Below are positions 18,796 to 27,904 of a stretch of 64,000 bases of DNA, piece after piece; position 1 is the stretch's first letter; the number at the start of each line of letters is the position of its first letter. The notes below the pieces were generated by a model that worked only from the letters and a program-made list of their open reading frames with translations, searched no databases and was not told the origin of the DNA. A program made the translations under genes and the position numbers. The DNA is from Psychrobacter fozii. Lineage in GTDB: Bacteria; Pseudomonadota; Gammaproteobacteria; Pseudomonadales; Moraxellaceae. The stretch lies in contig NZ_QJSU01000002.1 of assembly GCF_003217155.1 (NCBI RefSeq), positions 186,001-250,000 of the forward strand, read 5' to 3'.

Positions 18796-21700
18796 ATGAA
18801 CCACCAGCCTTCAACTCTAGCGCGTCCTGTATCGGTTAATCCGTGTGATACTCCTATAAATGTGCCAGATAATATCAGTGCCCAACGCATGCAAACTTGC
18901 CATGCTCAAGCTTGCGATATTAAACCTTGCCATGCTCAACCTTGCCAGACTCAAAACGGCCCTCGTATGGCTACGTGCGATGCGCCGCGCATTCACTTTA
19001 CACGCTCTGCGCTTTTTTCTGCTTTAGCGACCAGCTTTGTCGGTTTTGGTATCGCACCTGCAGCTTTGGCTGATACTGCTATCAATGCAAATACTCCTGC
19101 TCAATCCATGACCAATCAAGTAGCGGCCAGTCAGTTAGCCACACTTTTAGATTCAAATGATGATGCTCAGCGCAATATTTTTGATAGTTCGGATGATGAG
19201 TTGTTGCAACAAGCCACAGCGATACAGCAGCAGGGTTATCAAATGATGACGCCTGCGCAGATTGATCGTGAACTGGCTGAGTTGAATACGCAAAATACCC
19301 AAGACATTAATACGATAGGTGGCGGCAATAACCGCAATAATGCTAACGCTATCAGTAATAGTGACGTTGATAGCGATTTTACAGCACCAATCGCGACGCT
19401 GGATGATACGGCACCTCCTATTGGCTTAGATGTGGATCTTGATGCGGATAATCTGCCATTACCTAGCAATCTTGATACATTGGGTAAGAGTGAAAACGCC
19501 ACTGAGCCAACAGCAGCGACTGAATCGGTGTCGAATCCGATAAATGTCAGCGGCTCTGTTAGTGCTGAAAGTGTGGACGGTGACAGTGATAGCGATGATA
19601 ATAGCGACAGCGATGCTCTTGATAATAGTAATGAGCTAGTCGCGAACAACAGTGGTGTCACGGATGTAGAGGGTGCGACATCAAATATTATCGATCCAGG
19701 TGATTATCTGCCAGATTATCAAACAGATACTCAGGTAGCCGTTGAAAATGTTGAACAAACTAATAGACCTGGGCCTCGGGAACGTAACAAAGGCAACATC
19801 GTAAAGCGCCTTTATAATCGTTTCTTTAATGATGGCGCCATTGCCATACCTAATGTTGAAACGACCATCTATTTACAGGAAGCCACGTCTGAAGATACGG
19901 ACGATAGCGAACCAAAAGAAACCAAGGCGGATAATGATATCCAGCCAATGAAAAATATTAAAGCCGCACTGGATAACACCACAGTTCAGTCTGTTGCTGA
20001 CTTTACTGCTGCTTTACCGCGCTTGCGTCAAACGGCACTGGATGCTGCAAAAGCCGTGGGCTATTATGAAGTTACGTTGAGTCTGCGCCAGCCTAGTAGC
20101 GATACTTTGGATGTGGTTATTGAAGAGTTGGGTGAGCCAGTACGTGTCGATAGCCGTATTATTGAGATTCGTGGCGAGGGTAGTGAGCAAGAGGAATTTG
20201 CAAACTTTGAAAAAGAACTCCCACCACAAGAAGAAGATATCTTCAATCACCGTGTCTACAAAAACAGCAAAGCTGCGCTAGAGTCACTGAGTAATACCTA
20301 TGGTTATTTTGACCAATATTGGCTAAACAAATCGGTTGATATTATCTTGCCGGATAACACAGCAGATGTCTCTTTGGTCTATGACACGGGCAGTCGTTAC
20401 CAATTTGATGACGTTGTGTTTTTCACCTATGACCGAGAGACCAATACGTTAACGGAAGACCCTGATAAGCTGCCTGTTGAGCTGCCATTATTGCAGCAGT
20501 TGCTTGATTTCAAACCCGGCGATCCATTTTATGCGCCTGATGTGACCAAATTTAGTAATGATTTATCAGCGACTCGTTACTTTAATACAGTGAACGTTGA
20601 GTCGATACTACCACCAAATGAGAGTAGTGAAGCCAGTACACTGGCTTTTGATAATACCCCAGTGAATAGCGACGGTACGTCAGAGTCAGATGAAGACGTT
20701 AGTAGCGGTAGCATTACTGATGTTATTAATAATGGTAATGACTCTCTAATGACGGCGAACGAGGCACTTGTTAGTGGCGCCAGCGATTCTAATAACGGCA
20801 GCGTGGTTAGTGAAAACACAGTCAATGAAGACGATATTGCTGCTATCGAGTTCGAGGCTGATGAAGCAACCCTAGATAAGCTGCAAGCCATTGAACAAAA
20901 AGCAGATCGTTTAAGCCGTTTGCCGAACGATCGGGTATTAGATGAAAAACCTCAAGAAGCAGACAACCTGTTAGGTAAAATCAGTGACTCAATCAGTAAT
21001 GTCGCTCAAAAAATACTGCCTGATGAAAAAAGCCTGCTTTCCGATGAAAGCTTTGTACCACCGACATTAGCAGGACGTAAAACACCGCAAGAAGTGGCAG
21101 AAAGTAAAAAAGTGCCGTTGTATGTATTTGTTGCCTCTGACAAACCGCGCGATGCCCAAGTCGGTCTTGGTTACGGTACGGATACTGGCGTGCGAGCAAC
21201 GGCAAAGATAGATTATAACCTGATAAATCGTAAAGGTTATCAGGCTGGTGCAGAAACAGAAGTTTCAAGAATTGCTAAAAATGTGGCGGTCTATGCCAGT
21301 CGACCTTGGAAGCACCCGCTTAATGATAAGCTAGATGCGCGTCTGACTTATGAGGAAGAGGTGATCGACCAAGGTGAAGGTAACTTTGACCTGTCTACCA
21401 GAACACTAAAAGCAGCATTGGCACGTAACATCCGTCAAGATAACGGATGGAATCGTAGCTACTCTGTGCGCTACCGTTTGGATGAGTTAGAAACAGGGGT
21501 CGATGAAACAGAGTTGGATGATCTGCCTATACGTTTTACGTCTTCAAATCCTAGTCAGCAAGCGTTGTTATTTGGCTATGGCATGAGTAAAACCAGTATA
21601 GATAGTGTGACTAATCCGACTCAGGGCATACGTCAGTCTTACTCTATTGAAGCAGGCAGTGAATCAGTTGCTAGTGATACCAATATGGCAATCGTTCGTG

Positions 21701-22143
21701 CAGGTGTTAGTGGTCTTTATAGCTTCGGCGATGCCGATAAGCATCAAGTATTAGGCAGTCTGAATACGGGCTATATCTGGGCAGATGATTTTTACGAAGT
21801 GCCTTATAAATTACGTTTCTTTGCAGGTGGTGACCAGAGCATCCGTGGTTATGACTATGAGAGCTTATCACCACTAGAGAACGGCTATCTGACAGGTGGT
21901 CAAATTCTTGCGGTGGGTAGTGCAGAGTATAACTATGAGTTCAAACCGGGTCTTCGTGCAGCATTCTTCACGGATGTGGGTAATGCTTATGACGAAAACT
22001 TTGATACTGAGACAAAGGTCGGTGTCGGCGTCGGTATTCGTTGGTCGTCACCTGTGGGCGTGGTGCGAGTCGATGTAGCGGCTGGCGTGACAGAGGAGAG
22101 TATTCCCATTAGACTGCACTTCTTTATTGGTTCGCCTTTATAA
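18796..22143 (+). CDS. tamA: TamA, outer-membrane subunit of the translocation and assembly module
   Basis: An Omp85-family protein that with TamB helps assemble outer-membrane proteins and supports envelope lipid transport. 1115 residues, about twice E. coli TamA (577). Order: an odd Cys-rich leader (1-57), a signal-like hydrophobic segment (about 69-92, ending APAALA), an acidic Ser/Asp/Asn linker (about 110-290), POTRA-type domains (about 385-615), a second low-complexity insert (about 620-760) and the 16-strand barrel (about 773-1115), which includes the RFFAGGDQSIRGYDY motif typical of the family. TAGGAAA seven bases before the ATG favours this start over the internal ATG at 18967, which has none but would give a normal signal peptide. 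tamB follows 75 bases on. Confidence 0.92.
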   Translation: MNHQPSTLARPVSVNPCDTPINVPDNISAQRMQTCHAQACDIKPCHAQPCQTQNGPRMATCDAPRIHFTRSALFSALATSFVGFGIAPAALADTAINANTPAQSMTNQVAASQLATLLDSNDDAQRNIFDSSDDELLQQATAIQQQGYQMMTPAQIDRELAELNTQNTQDINTIGGGNNRNNANAISNSDVDSDFTAPIATLDDTAPPIGLDVDLDADNLPLPSNLDTLGKSENATEPTAATESVSNPINVSGSVSAESVDGDSDSDDNSDSDALDNSNELVANNSGVTDVEGATSNIIDPGDYLPDYQTDTQVAVENVEQTNRPGPRERNKGNIVKRLYNRFFNDGAIAIPNVETTIYLQEATSEDTDDSEPKETKADNDIQPMKNIKAALDNTTVQSVADFTAALPRLRQTALDAAKAVGYYEVTLSLRQPSSDTLDVVIEELGEPVRVDSRIIEIRGEGSEQEEFANFEKELPPQEEDIFNHRVYKNSKAALESLSNTYGYFDQYWLNKSVDIILPDNTADVSLVYDTGSRYQFDDVVFFTYDRETNTLTEDPDKLPVELPLLQQLLDFKPGDPFYAPDVTKFSNDLSATRYFNTVNVESILPPNESSEASTLAFDNTPVNSDGTSESDEDVSSGSITDVINNGNDSLMTANEALVSGASDSNNGSVVSENTVNEDDIAAIEFEADEATLDKLQAIEQKADRLSRLPNDRVLDEKPQEADNLLGKISDSISNVAQKILPDEKSLLSDESFVPPTLAGRKTPQEVAESKKVPLYVFVASDKPRDAQVGLGYGTDTGVRATAKIDYNLINRKGYQAGAETEVSRIAKNVAVYASRPWKHPLNDKLDARLTYEEEVIDQGEGNFDLSTRTLKAALARNIRQDNGWNRSYSVRYRLDELETGVDETELDDLPIRFTSSNPSQQALLFGYGMSKTSIDSVTNPTQGIRQSYSIEAGSESVASDTNMAIVRAGVSGLYSFGDADKHQVLGSLNTGYIWADDFYEVPYKLRFFAGGDQSIRGYDYESLSPLENGYLTGGQILAVGSAEYNYEFKPGLRAAFFTDVGNAYDENFDTETKVGVGVGIRWSSPVGVVRVDVAAGVTEESIPIRLHFFIGSPL
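18896..18945 (+). repeat. Tandem-like 20-bp repeat in the tamA leader
   Basis: The 20-base unit CTTGCCATGCTCAAGCTTGC (18896-18915) recurs at 18926-18945 with one change. It encodes the Cys-rich pattern TCHAQAC then PCHAQPC. The 30-base period keeps the frame, so the repeat probably expanded within the coding sequence. Confidence 0.6.
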
Positions 22144-22218
22144 TTGTTTGATTCGTTCTGTTATTTATTATTTATCGTACCGATTGCCGGTAATCATTCT
22201 TTAACGTAGTTGAGTGCC

Positions 22219-25200
22219 ATGCTGACAAAAAACAACCCGCCTAGTAACTCACCAGATGAAGATCCGGCACAGCGTGACGCTCGTGCAGTCAGGCGCTTGT
22301 ATCCGTTATCATTTTTGCTCAAGCTACTGGTGCTGATTTTAATCGTACTAGCGATTATGTTTGCGGTGTTCTTTTATGCAGCCGGCACAGAGTCAGGTAC
22401 CAAGTTTATATTAGAGAAAGTCAGTGCCGAGACAGGCATAGAGTTCGAATATGGGAAAGGTAACTTGCGTGACGGTATTTGGGTGACCGACATCGATATC
22501 AAGGCGACTGAAGACCTTGAGATATTGGTTGATAAAGCCTATGTAAAGATAGGCTGGCGCGCTGTATTTGCCAAAGAAGTGCATTTGCGTGAGGCCGATA
22601 TACAGACTATTGAGATTATCAACAATGAGCCACCAACGGGTGAGCCCTTCGATTATAAAACCCTGCAGTTACCCGTTAATCTACGCTTTGATCAAGCTAA
22701 AATCAAAAGCATCACTTATAAGCAAGTGACCAAAGAGCCTATCATCATCCGTAATATCGTTGCCCGTGATTTGACTTGGGTCGGCAGCACGGTATCCATT
22801 GCTCGTGGTGATTTGCAGTATGCTGATATCGTCAATATCAGTGCTTTAAAAGGTGAAATTGATTTACAAGGCGATTATCCGCTAGATTTAAGTGCTATTG
22901 CAGAGGTGAGTGCGCTAGAACAAGCCTATATTGATCCACTAAACATTACCGCAACAGGTACGCTTAAGCGTACGGTTGGTAAAGTAAGCAGCCGCTATAA
23001 TGATAGTGATGTTACCGGTGATTTTATCGTGCAGGGATTGGACAGCGATTCACCGTTTCGGGCGAAACTGCAATGGGATGATATCTTAATCCCGTATGCA
23101 GAAGATCAAGATATTCGCCTAAAAAGCGGTACGGCCACAGCAGAGGGTGTCATCTCTGAGATACGTCTACGCATCAATACTGAACTGACGGCCAAAGACA
23201 TTCCTTCAGGTCATTATCAAGGCCGTGCGGTTATTGCTGATAGTCAGCTGCGTATTGATCGTTTAGATGCTGATGTACCTGCTGGACGTTTGGTGTTGCA
23301 AGGTATTTTAGATTGGAAGAGTAGCTTTGATGCAAAAATCCGAGCGACAGGCAGTAACTTTAATATCCGCCAAGCGATTCCTGATGAGTACGCTGACTTT
23401 AAAGCGTACGCACCGCAAACGCTTGATGGCAGACTGTCGCTACATTATCAGCAGCAGAATAGCGCTGGTAATACAGAGATAGATGCAGACTTACGTCAAC
23501 GTGATGGTGAGCATGTTAATGCTAATATTGCCAGTGGCAAAGTTTCAGCGAAATCTAAACAGGCGGCCCCTTGGTATATTGATGCTAAATGGCAAAACCT
23601 AGTCCGCCGTGATGTGCCTGATGTCGGCAATATTAATAGCCCGAGTGGACAGGCAGATGTCATCATTCGTGACTCACAGCTATCCGTTGATGCCAACGCG
23701 GTTATCAATGAGCTCAATGCTGCTCCAAAAGGCAACTATGATGTGCGTCTACGTAAAGCTGGTGACGTCATTGATATCAATCGATTGAACTATGAAGGAA
23801 TCGTAGGCGACCTATCTGGAACTGGACAGATTCGACTAGCGAGTAAGAATACGCCACTCACATGGCAAGTGGATGCGAGTACCAAGGGCTTACTGCCGAA
23901 AAAATACCGCAGTGACTTACCACTTGAGCGTCTAACGGGTAATATTAGTGCACGCGGTCGTCTGTTAAATATCACCAAAAGCGGTGTCAGTGGTCAGCGC
24001 CATATCATTACGCTGAATAACACTGATTTGCAGACGCAGCTTGATGCCACACAAGACAGTCGTACTATCGGTATAACAGGTGGCGGTGATGCCAGCGTCG
24101 ATATCGTCGGTGGTGAGCTGTCTGTATTTGATGCGCGTTTTGATGGTCAAATTGATACGGCAGATGTACCAAAAGGCCGCCTATCTGTTGATGCCGCTGG
24201 TACGCCAAATCTGATTAGTATCCGTAAATTGAATTACAATGGCGAGGCTGGTGCAGTGGCAGCGAAGGGTGTCATTGATTTACGCAAAAATATTGGTTGG
24301 ACGGTAGATGGCCGCTTTGACGATTTCAATTTGGGTTATTTTCTACCCAACAACCCAGCAATTTTGACGGGCGATCTAACCACCAGTGGCGAATGGCAAA
24401 CGCCGCCTAGCAATAGCAAAAATACAGCAGGTAAGCTGAAACGTTTTGCCGTAAATTTCGATGGTGTACTGGATGCTGAGCAACTGCCAGCAGGTAAGCT
24501 GACTATTGATGCCAGTGGCGATGATCAATTGATTCGTATCAAACGCTTCCGTCATGTGGGTGCTGCCGGCAGCATCGATGCCAAAGGTACCGTAGATGTG
24601 CGTCAAGGAGTTGCGTGGGATATCAATGCGGTAATGGATCGTTTTAACCTAGGGTATTTCCTAAAAGACACACCAAGTCTTATCACAGGTACGATAGATA
24701 CTGATGGACGCTGGAGTGATTCGCAGCAAATTATCAATATCAAGCAAGTTAATTTGAGCGGTATGTTAAAAGGGCAGACGTTGAGCGCTAAAGGCAGCTT
24801 GGCGGCGAAAATGCGCTTACCAAAAGACTTGGCAAGCTACTTTGAAAGTCTGCAAACGCAAGATGCTCAAGCGCAATACAAAAAAGTAAATGCCTTAATT
24901 GATAGCTTAAATGCCGAAAACCTCGTACTGCGTTGGGGTGATAATTACGTAACTGCTAACGGTAATGCTAAGCAGCTACAAACCAAAATCAATATCACCA
25001 GCTTAGATCAGCTCTCAGATCAGCTGGCTGGTAAAGTAACTGGCGGTGCCACTTTATCGCAGCCAGTAGGACAAGCGTTACCAACCATTTATATTGATTT
25101 GGTAGGTGAGCGTCTTGCGCTACCAGGCTTTGTTTTACGTCAGGGTCGTGTCCGCGGAAAACTGGTCAATCTGGCAAATAGCCCAAGTCAGCTTATCATT

Positions 25201-27213
25201 ACTGCCGAAGGCTTAGATGCTGCTGGACAGAGTTTTAAAAGTGTTAAGGCTTCATTTAATGGGACAGAGCAGGCACATGTGGTCGATCTCGACGTAGCCA
25301 ATGAACAGCTAACTATTGGTGCGCGAGTCAAAGGTGGATTCAATCGCAATAACGTGAGCTGGTCTGGAGTCATCGGTGAGGGTCGCATTCAGTCTAAATA
25401 CGCGACCTTAAACCAGTTGCAACCAGCGCAGTTGATTGTGAATTTACCTAATGAACAGAACGGAAAAAATACGGACTTTAAAGTACAGCTAGCCGCGCAT
25501 TGTTGGCAAGCTGCTGATCAAACTGGCAAGCTGTGTTTACGCAAAAAATTAGTCGCATCACCAGATCAAGGTGAGGTCGATGTGGCCTTACAGAATTTAG
25601 ATACTTCATTATTCTCAGTCTTTTTGCCCAAAGATATTGATTGGCATGGCAAGATTAATGGTAAAGCTATTGTCGGCTGGCAACGTGGTCGTCCGCCGAC
25701 TATTAATACAACATTGTATTCGGATAACGGCAAAATTGGCTTAGCTCAAGAGGGTGATAGCGCTGCTGTTACTTTACCTTATAAGCGGGTTTCTCTCATT
25801 GCTGTATCCGTTCCAGAAGGCCTCAAGCTACGCACAGACATCAATACCGGAAGCGGTGCTCGTGGCTATGCTGAAGTCGTTGTTGATCCTTATAAGGCGC
25901 CTAAGCCAATTTCGGGTGCATTGGTACTCAATGAGCTTAATCTAGCGATATTTAAGCCTTTCTTCCCAGGGATGCGAGTCCTGCGAGGAAATGTCACGAT
26001 GGCAGGTGGCGTCGGTGGCACGCTGGACAAGCCGCAGTTCTATGGTGATGTGAAGCTTTCTAATGGCCGTATCGCCATGTTGGATTTACCGATTAACTTG
26101 ACCAATGTGAATGCTGCTGCCAAAATTCGTGGCACTCAAGCAACGATGGATGGCACGTTTAACAGTGGTACTGGTAAAGGCTCTCTAACAGGAACGGTTG
26201 ATTGGAAACAGAAGCTACAGGCTAAGCTAAGTGTTATCGGCGAAGGCTTGGTGCTTACTCAGCCGCCGTTGCTAGTGGCTGAAATCGATCCGGATATTGA
26301 TATTATTGTGCGCCCAGGTGATCGCTATGTTGATATCAAAGGTGCCATTAGTGTACCGTCAGCGACTATCCGTCCACCAGAAGCCAGTGAAGATATCGTG
26401 ACGCAAACCGAAGATGCAGTCGTGCTCGATCGTCGTTTGATTGGTAATATCGATGAAGTCTTGGCCATCTCGAAGCCTTGGTCTATCAATGCAAACATTG
26501 GTATTGATTTGGGTGAGGATATCAATTTCCGTGGATTTGGTGCCGTGATTCCTTTAGCAGGGGCGATTAATATCACCCAAAATGGTACTGGGGTTATGCG
26601 TGCAAAAGGTGTGGTGCAGGTATCGCGTCGTACAGATATCAATGCTTTTGGTCAAAGTTTAGAGCTCAATTATGGTCAAGTACGCTTTGACGGTGATGTG
26701 ATGAACCCAACGCTGAGTGTCGAAGCAGTTAAAAGCATTGAAGGAAAAATAGTAGGCCTACGCGTTAAAGGTGATACTGAATCACCAAACATTATTGTCT
26801 TCAATAATGCTGGTCTGACACAGCAGCAAGCGATGAATGCGTTGGTCACAGGCCGCCTTACTAATACAGGTGCGACCCAAATCAGTGAGCAAGGGTTTAA
26901 ATCGCAGGTTACCAATAACTTAGCAGCGGCTGGATTGAGTTTCGGACTGAGTGGTACACGCAGCTTAACCAATCAGATAGGTCAGGCTTTTGGTTTGCAA
27001 TCTCTCACCGTGGATGCCTCCGGCAGCAGTGAAGACACCAATGTCAATGTCACCGGTTATGTGACCCCTGATTTATATATCCGCTACGGAGTGGGTGTGT
27101 TTAATGCTCAAAATAGCTTGTCGGTTCGTTACCAATTGACGCGTCGTATCTATGTTGAAGCAAGCGCAGCTGCAGAGAATGCAGTAGATGTGGTCTATAG
27201 CTGGCAGTTCTAA
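22219..27213 (+). CDS. tamB: TamB, inner-membrane-anchored AsmA-like translocation/assembly protein
   Basis: 1664 residues. One N-terminal transmembrane helix (LLKLLVLILIVLAIMFAVFF, about 30-50) anchors a very long beta-taco body that spans the periplasm, ending in the conserved TamB C-terminal domain (about 1330-1664), which closes with a terminal aromatic VVYSWQF like other TamB proteins. The protein contacts TamA and is thought to move lipids or help fold outer-membrane proteins. Internal repeats such as GTVDVRQGVAWDINA and GVIDLRKNIGWTVDG (about 690 and 800) reflect the repeated fold. The ATG at 22219 is chosen over a TTG at 22210. Second gene of tamAB. A MITE-like element begins 10 bases after the stop. 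Confidence 0.93.
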   Translation: MLTKNNPPSNSPDEDPAQRDARAVRRLYPLSFLLKLLVLILIVLAIMFAVFFYAAGTESGTKFILEKVSAETGIEFEYGKGNLRDGIWVTDIDIKATEDLEILVDKAYVKIGWRAVFAKEVHLREADIQTIEIINNEPPTGEPFDYKTLQLPVNLRFDQAKIKSITYKQVTKEPIIIRNIVARDLTWVGSTVSIARGDLQYADIVNISALKGEIDLQGDYPLDLSAIAEVSALEQAYIDPLNITATGTLKRTVGKVSSRYNDSDVTGDFIVQGLDSDSPFRAKLQWDDILIPYAEDQDIRLKSGTATAEGVISEIRLRINTELTAKDIPSGHYQGRAVIADSQLRIDRLDADVPAGRLVLQGILDWKSSFDAKIRATGSNFNIRQAIPDEYADFKAYAPQTLDGRLSLHYQQQNSAGNTEIDADLRQRDGEHVNANIASGKVSAKSKQAAPWYIDAKWQNLVRRDVPDVGNINSPSGQADVIIRDSQLSVDANAVINELNAAPKGNYDVRLRKAGDVIDINRLNYEGIVGDLSGTGQIRLASKNTPLTWQVDASTKGLLPKKYRSDLPLERLTGNISARGRLLNITKSGVSGQRHIITLNNTDLQTQLDATQDSRTIGITGGGDASVDIVGGELSVFDARFDGQIDTADVPKGRLSVDAAGTPNLISIRKLNYNGEAGAVAAKGVIDLRKNIGWTVDGRFDDFNLGYFLPNNPAILTGDLTTSGEWQTPPSNSKNTAGKLKRFAVNFDGVLDAEQLPAGKLTIDASGDDQLIRIKRFRHVGAAGSIDAKGTVDVRQGVAWDINAVMDRFNLGYFLKDTPSLITGTIDTDGRWSDSQQIINIKQVNLSGMLKGQTLSAKGSLAAKMRLPKDLASYFESLQTQDAQAQYKKVNALIDSLNAENLVLRWGDNYVTANGNAKQLQTKINITSLDQLSDQLAGKVTGGATLSQPVGQALPTIYIDLVGERLALPGFVLRQGRVRGKLVNLANSPSQLIITAEGLDAAGQSFKSVKASFNGTEQAHVVDLDVANEQLTIGARVKGGFNRNNVSWSGVIGEGRIQSKYATLNQLQPAQLIVNLPNEQNGKNTDFKVQLAAHCWQAADQTGKLCLRKKLVASPDQGEVDVALQNLDTSLFSVFLPKDIDWHGKINGKAIVGWQRGRPPTINTTLYSDNGKIGLAQEGDSAAVTLPYKRVSLIAVSVPEGLKLRTDINTGSGARGYAEVVVDPYKAPKPISGALVLNELNLAIFKPFFPGMRVLRGNVTMAGGVGGTLDKPQFYGDVKLSNGRIAMLDLPINLTNVNAAAKIRGTQATMDGTFNSGTGKGSLTGTVDWKQKLQAKLSVIGEGLVLTQPPLLVAEIDPDIDIIVRPGDRYVDIKGAISVPSATIRPPEASEDIVTQTEDAVVLDRRLIGNIDEVLAISKPWSINANIGIDLGEDINFRGFGAVIPLAGAINITQNGTGVMRAKGVVQVSRRTDINAFGQSLELNYGQVRFDGDVMNPTLSVEAVKSIEGKIVGLRVKGDTESPNIIVFNNAGLTQQQAMNALVTGRLTNTGATQISEQGFKSQVTNNLAAAGLSFGLSGTRSLTNQIGQAFGLQSLTVDASGSSEDTNVNVTGYVTPDLYIRYGVGVFNAQNSLSVRYQLTRRIYVEASAAAENAVDVVYSWQF

Positions 27214-27222
27214 ACGCAACGC

Positions 27223-27330
27223 TATAGTCAGAGAACTACTAAACTGCTACGGTGTTAGTCTCCTTAGATGTACTACCTGTACAATCTGCAGTCGACTGCC
27301 TTGTAGCAATTTTAGATTTCTTTGACTATA
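27223..27330. mobile_element. MITE-like intergenic element, copy 3 (108 bp)
   Basis: The best-preserved copy: TATAGTCAGAGAAC at the left, TTTCTTTGACTATA at the right, and a central 12-bp palindrome GCAGTCGACTGC. The arms pair over about 30 bases with small bulges, so a transcript could fold end to end. Located between the tamB stop and the terminator shared with hemP. Confidence 0.85.
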
Positions 27331-27392
27331 AATTATTATCAATATCTAAAACCTATATCCATTAACGATGACTATAGTAATGTTCAGCCAAT

Positions 27393-27424
27393 AAAAAACG
27401 CCTTTTAATGAAGGCGTTTTTTTA
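27393..27424. terminator. Bidirectional terminator between tamB and hemP
   Basis: A perfect 12-bp stem AAAAAACGCCTT/AAGGCGTTTTTT with loop TTAATG. Both flanks give a T-run in the appropriate direction, so it can serve rightward tamB and leftward hemP transcripts. Confidence 0.9.
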
Positions 27425-27450
27425 TAAGTGGACATCGAGTGATGTTCATT

Positions 27451-27615
27451 CTATTTGGTTAGGATTAATCGGTTATTACGTGTCAGGCGTAGGCGGTATT
27501 CTTCACCTTCATGCTCGATACGTACTTCCTTGGTTAGGGCAAATAAGTGCTGTGATTGTAGGGTAGGTAGACGGTTTTCGCGGCAGTTTAGATAACGAGA
27601 GATGACCATGCTCAT
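27451..27615 (-). CDS. hemP: Hemin uptake protein HemP family, 54 residues
   Basis: A short gene in a different frame from the longer but implausible reading of this strand. Its translation begins MSMVISRYLNCRENRLPTL and ends with the HemP signature EVRIEHEGEEYRLRLTRNN followed by RLILTK. HemP proteins are small cytosolic factors found in haem-uptake loci; in some bacteria they bind DNA and activate haem receptor genes. AAAGGA lies seven bases before the ATG at 27615. A second in-frame ATG two codons on is possible. A Fur box covers its promoter (27677-27689). No haem receptor or transporter is adjacent, so this is an orphan hemP. The bidirectional hairpin at 27393 ends the transcript. Confidence 0.85.
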   Translation of the reverse strand: MSMVISRYLNCRENRLPTLQSQHLFALTKEVRIEHEGEEYRLRLTRNNRLILTK

Positions 27616-27676
27616 AATAAAATCCTTTTGATAAAAAATAGCTGAGTAGCGATAACAGTAAGTAATCGTCTTTAAC

Positions 27677-27712
27677 GATAATAATTATCATTTAGATTGA
27701 ATGATTTTGCAA
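27677..27712 (-). promoter_or_regulatory. hemP promoter with overlapping Fur box
   Basis: On the minus strand TTGCAA (27712-27707), a 17-base spacer and GATAAT (27689-27684) make a sigma70-like promoter about 70 bases before the hemP ATG. The -10 hexamer is the first half of GATAATTATTATC (27689-27677), a 6-1-6 inverted repeat that matches the core of the Fur consensus. Iron-bound Fur should therefore block RNA polymerase. Confidence 0.7.
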
Positions 27713-27904
27713 GACAATTGATAAAATAAAATGCAGTTATTATGTAAACTTATCTAAAGCAGTTGTTATAAAGCCTATCTTATTCGAGATGAACCATAAG
27801 TATTGTATTTGAAATCAGTAATTTAAGTTATATTTCTACTATTTCCTAATATTTTCGTATGACTGAATATACTCTAATAAAAATAAACAACGAAGGACAA
27901 AACC

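Noticed and set aside
27509..27691. 60-codon minus-strand frame over the hemP locus
   Set aside because: It is out of frame with the real HemP reading, which has a ribosome site and family signature.
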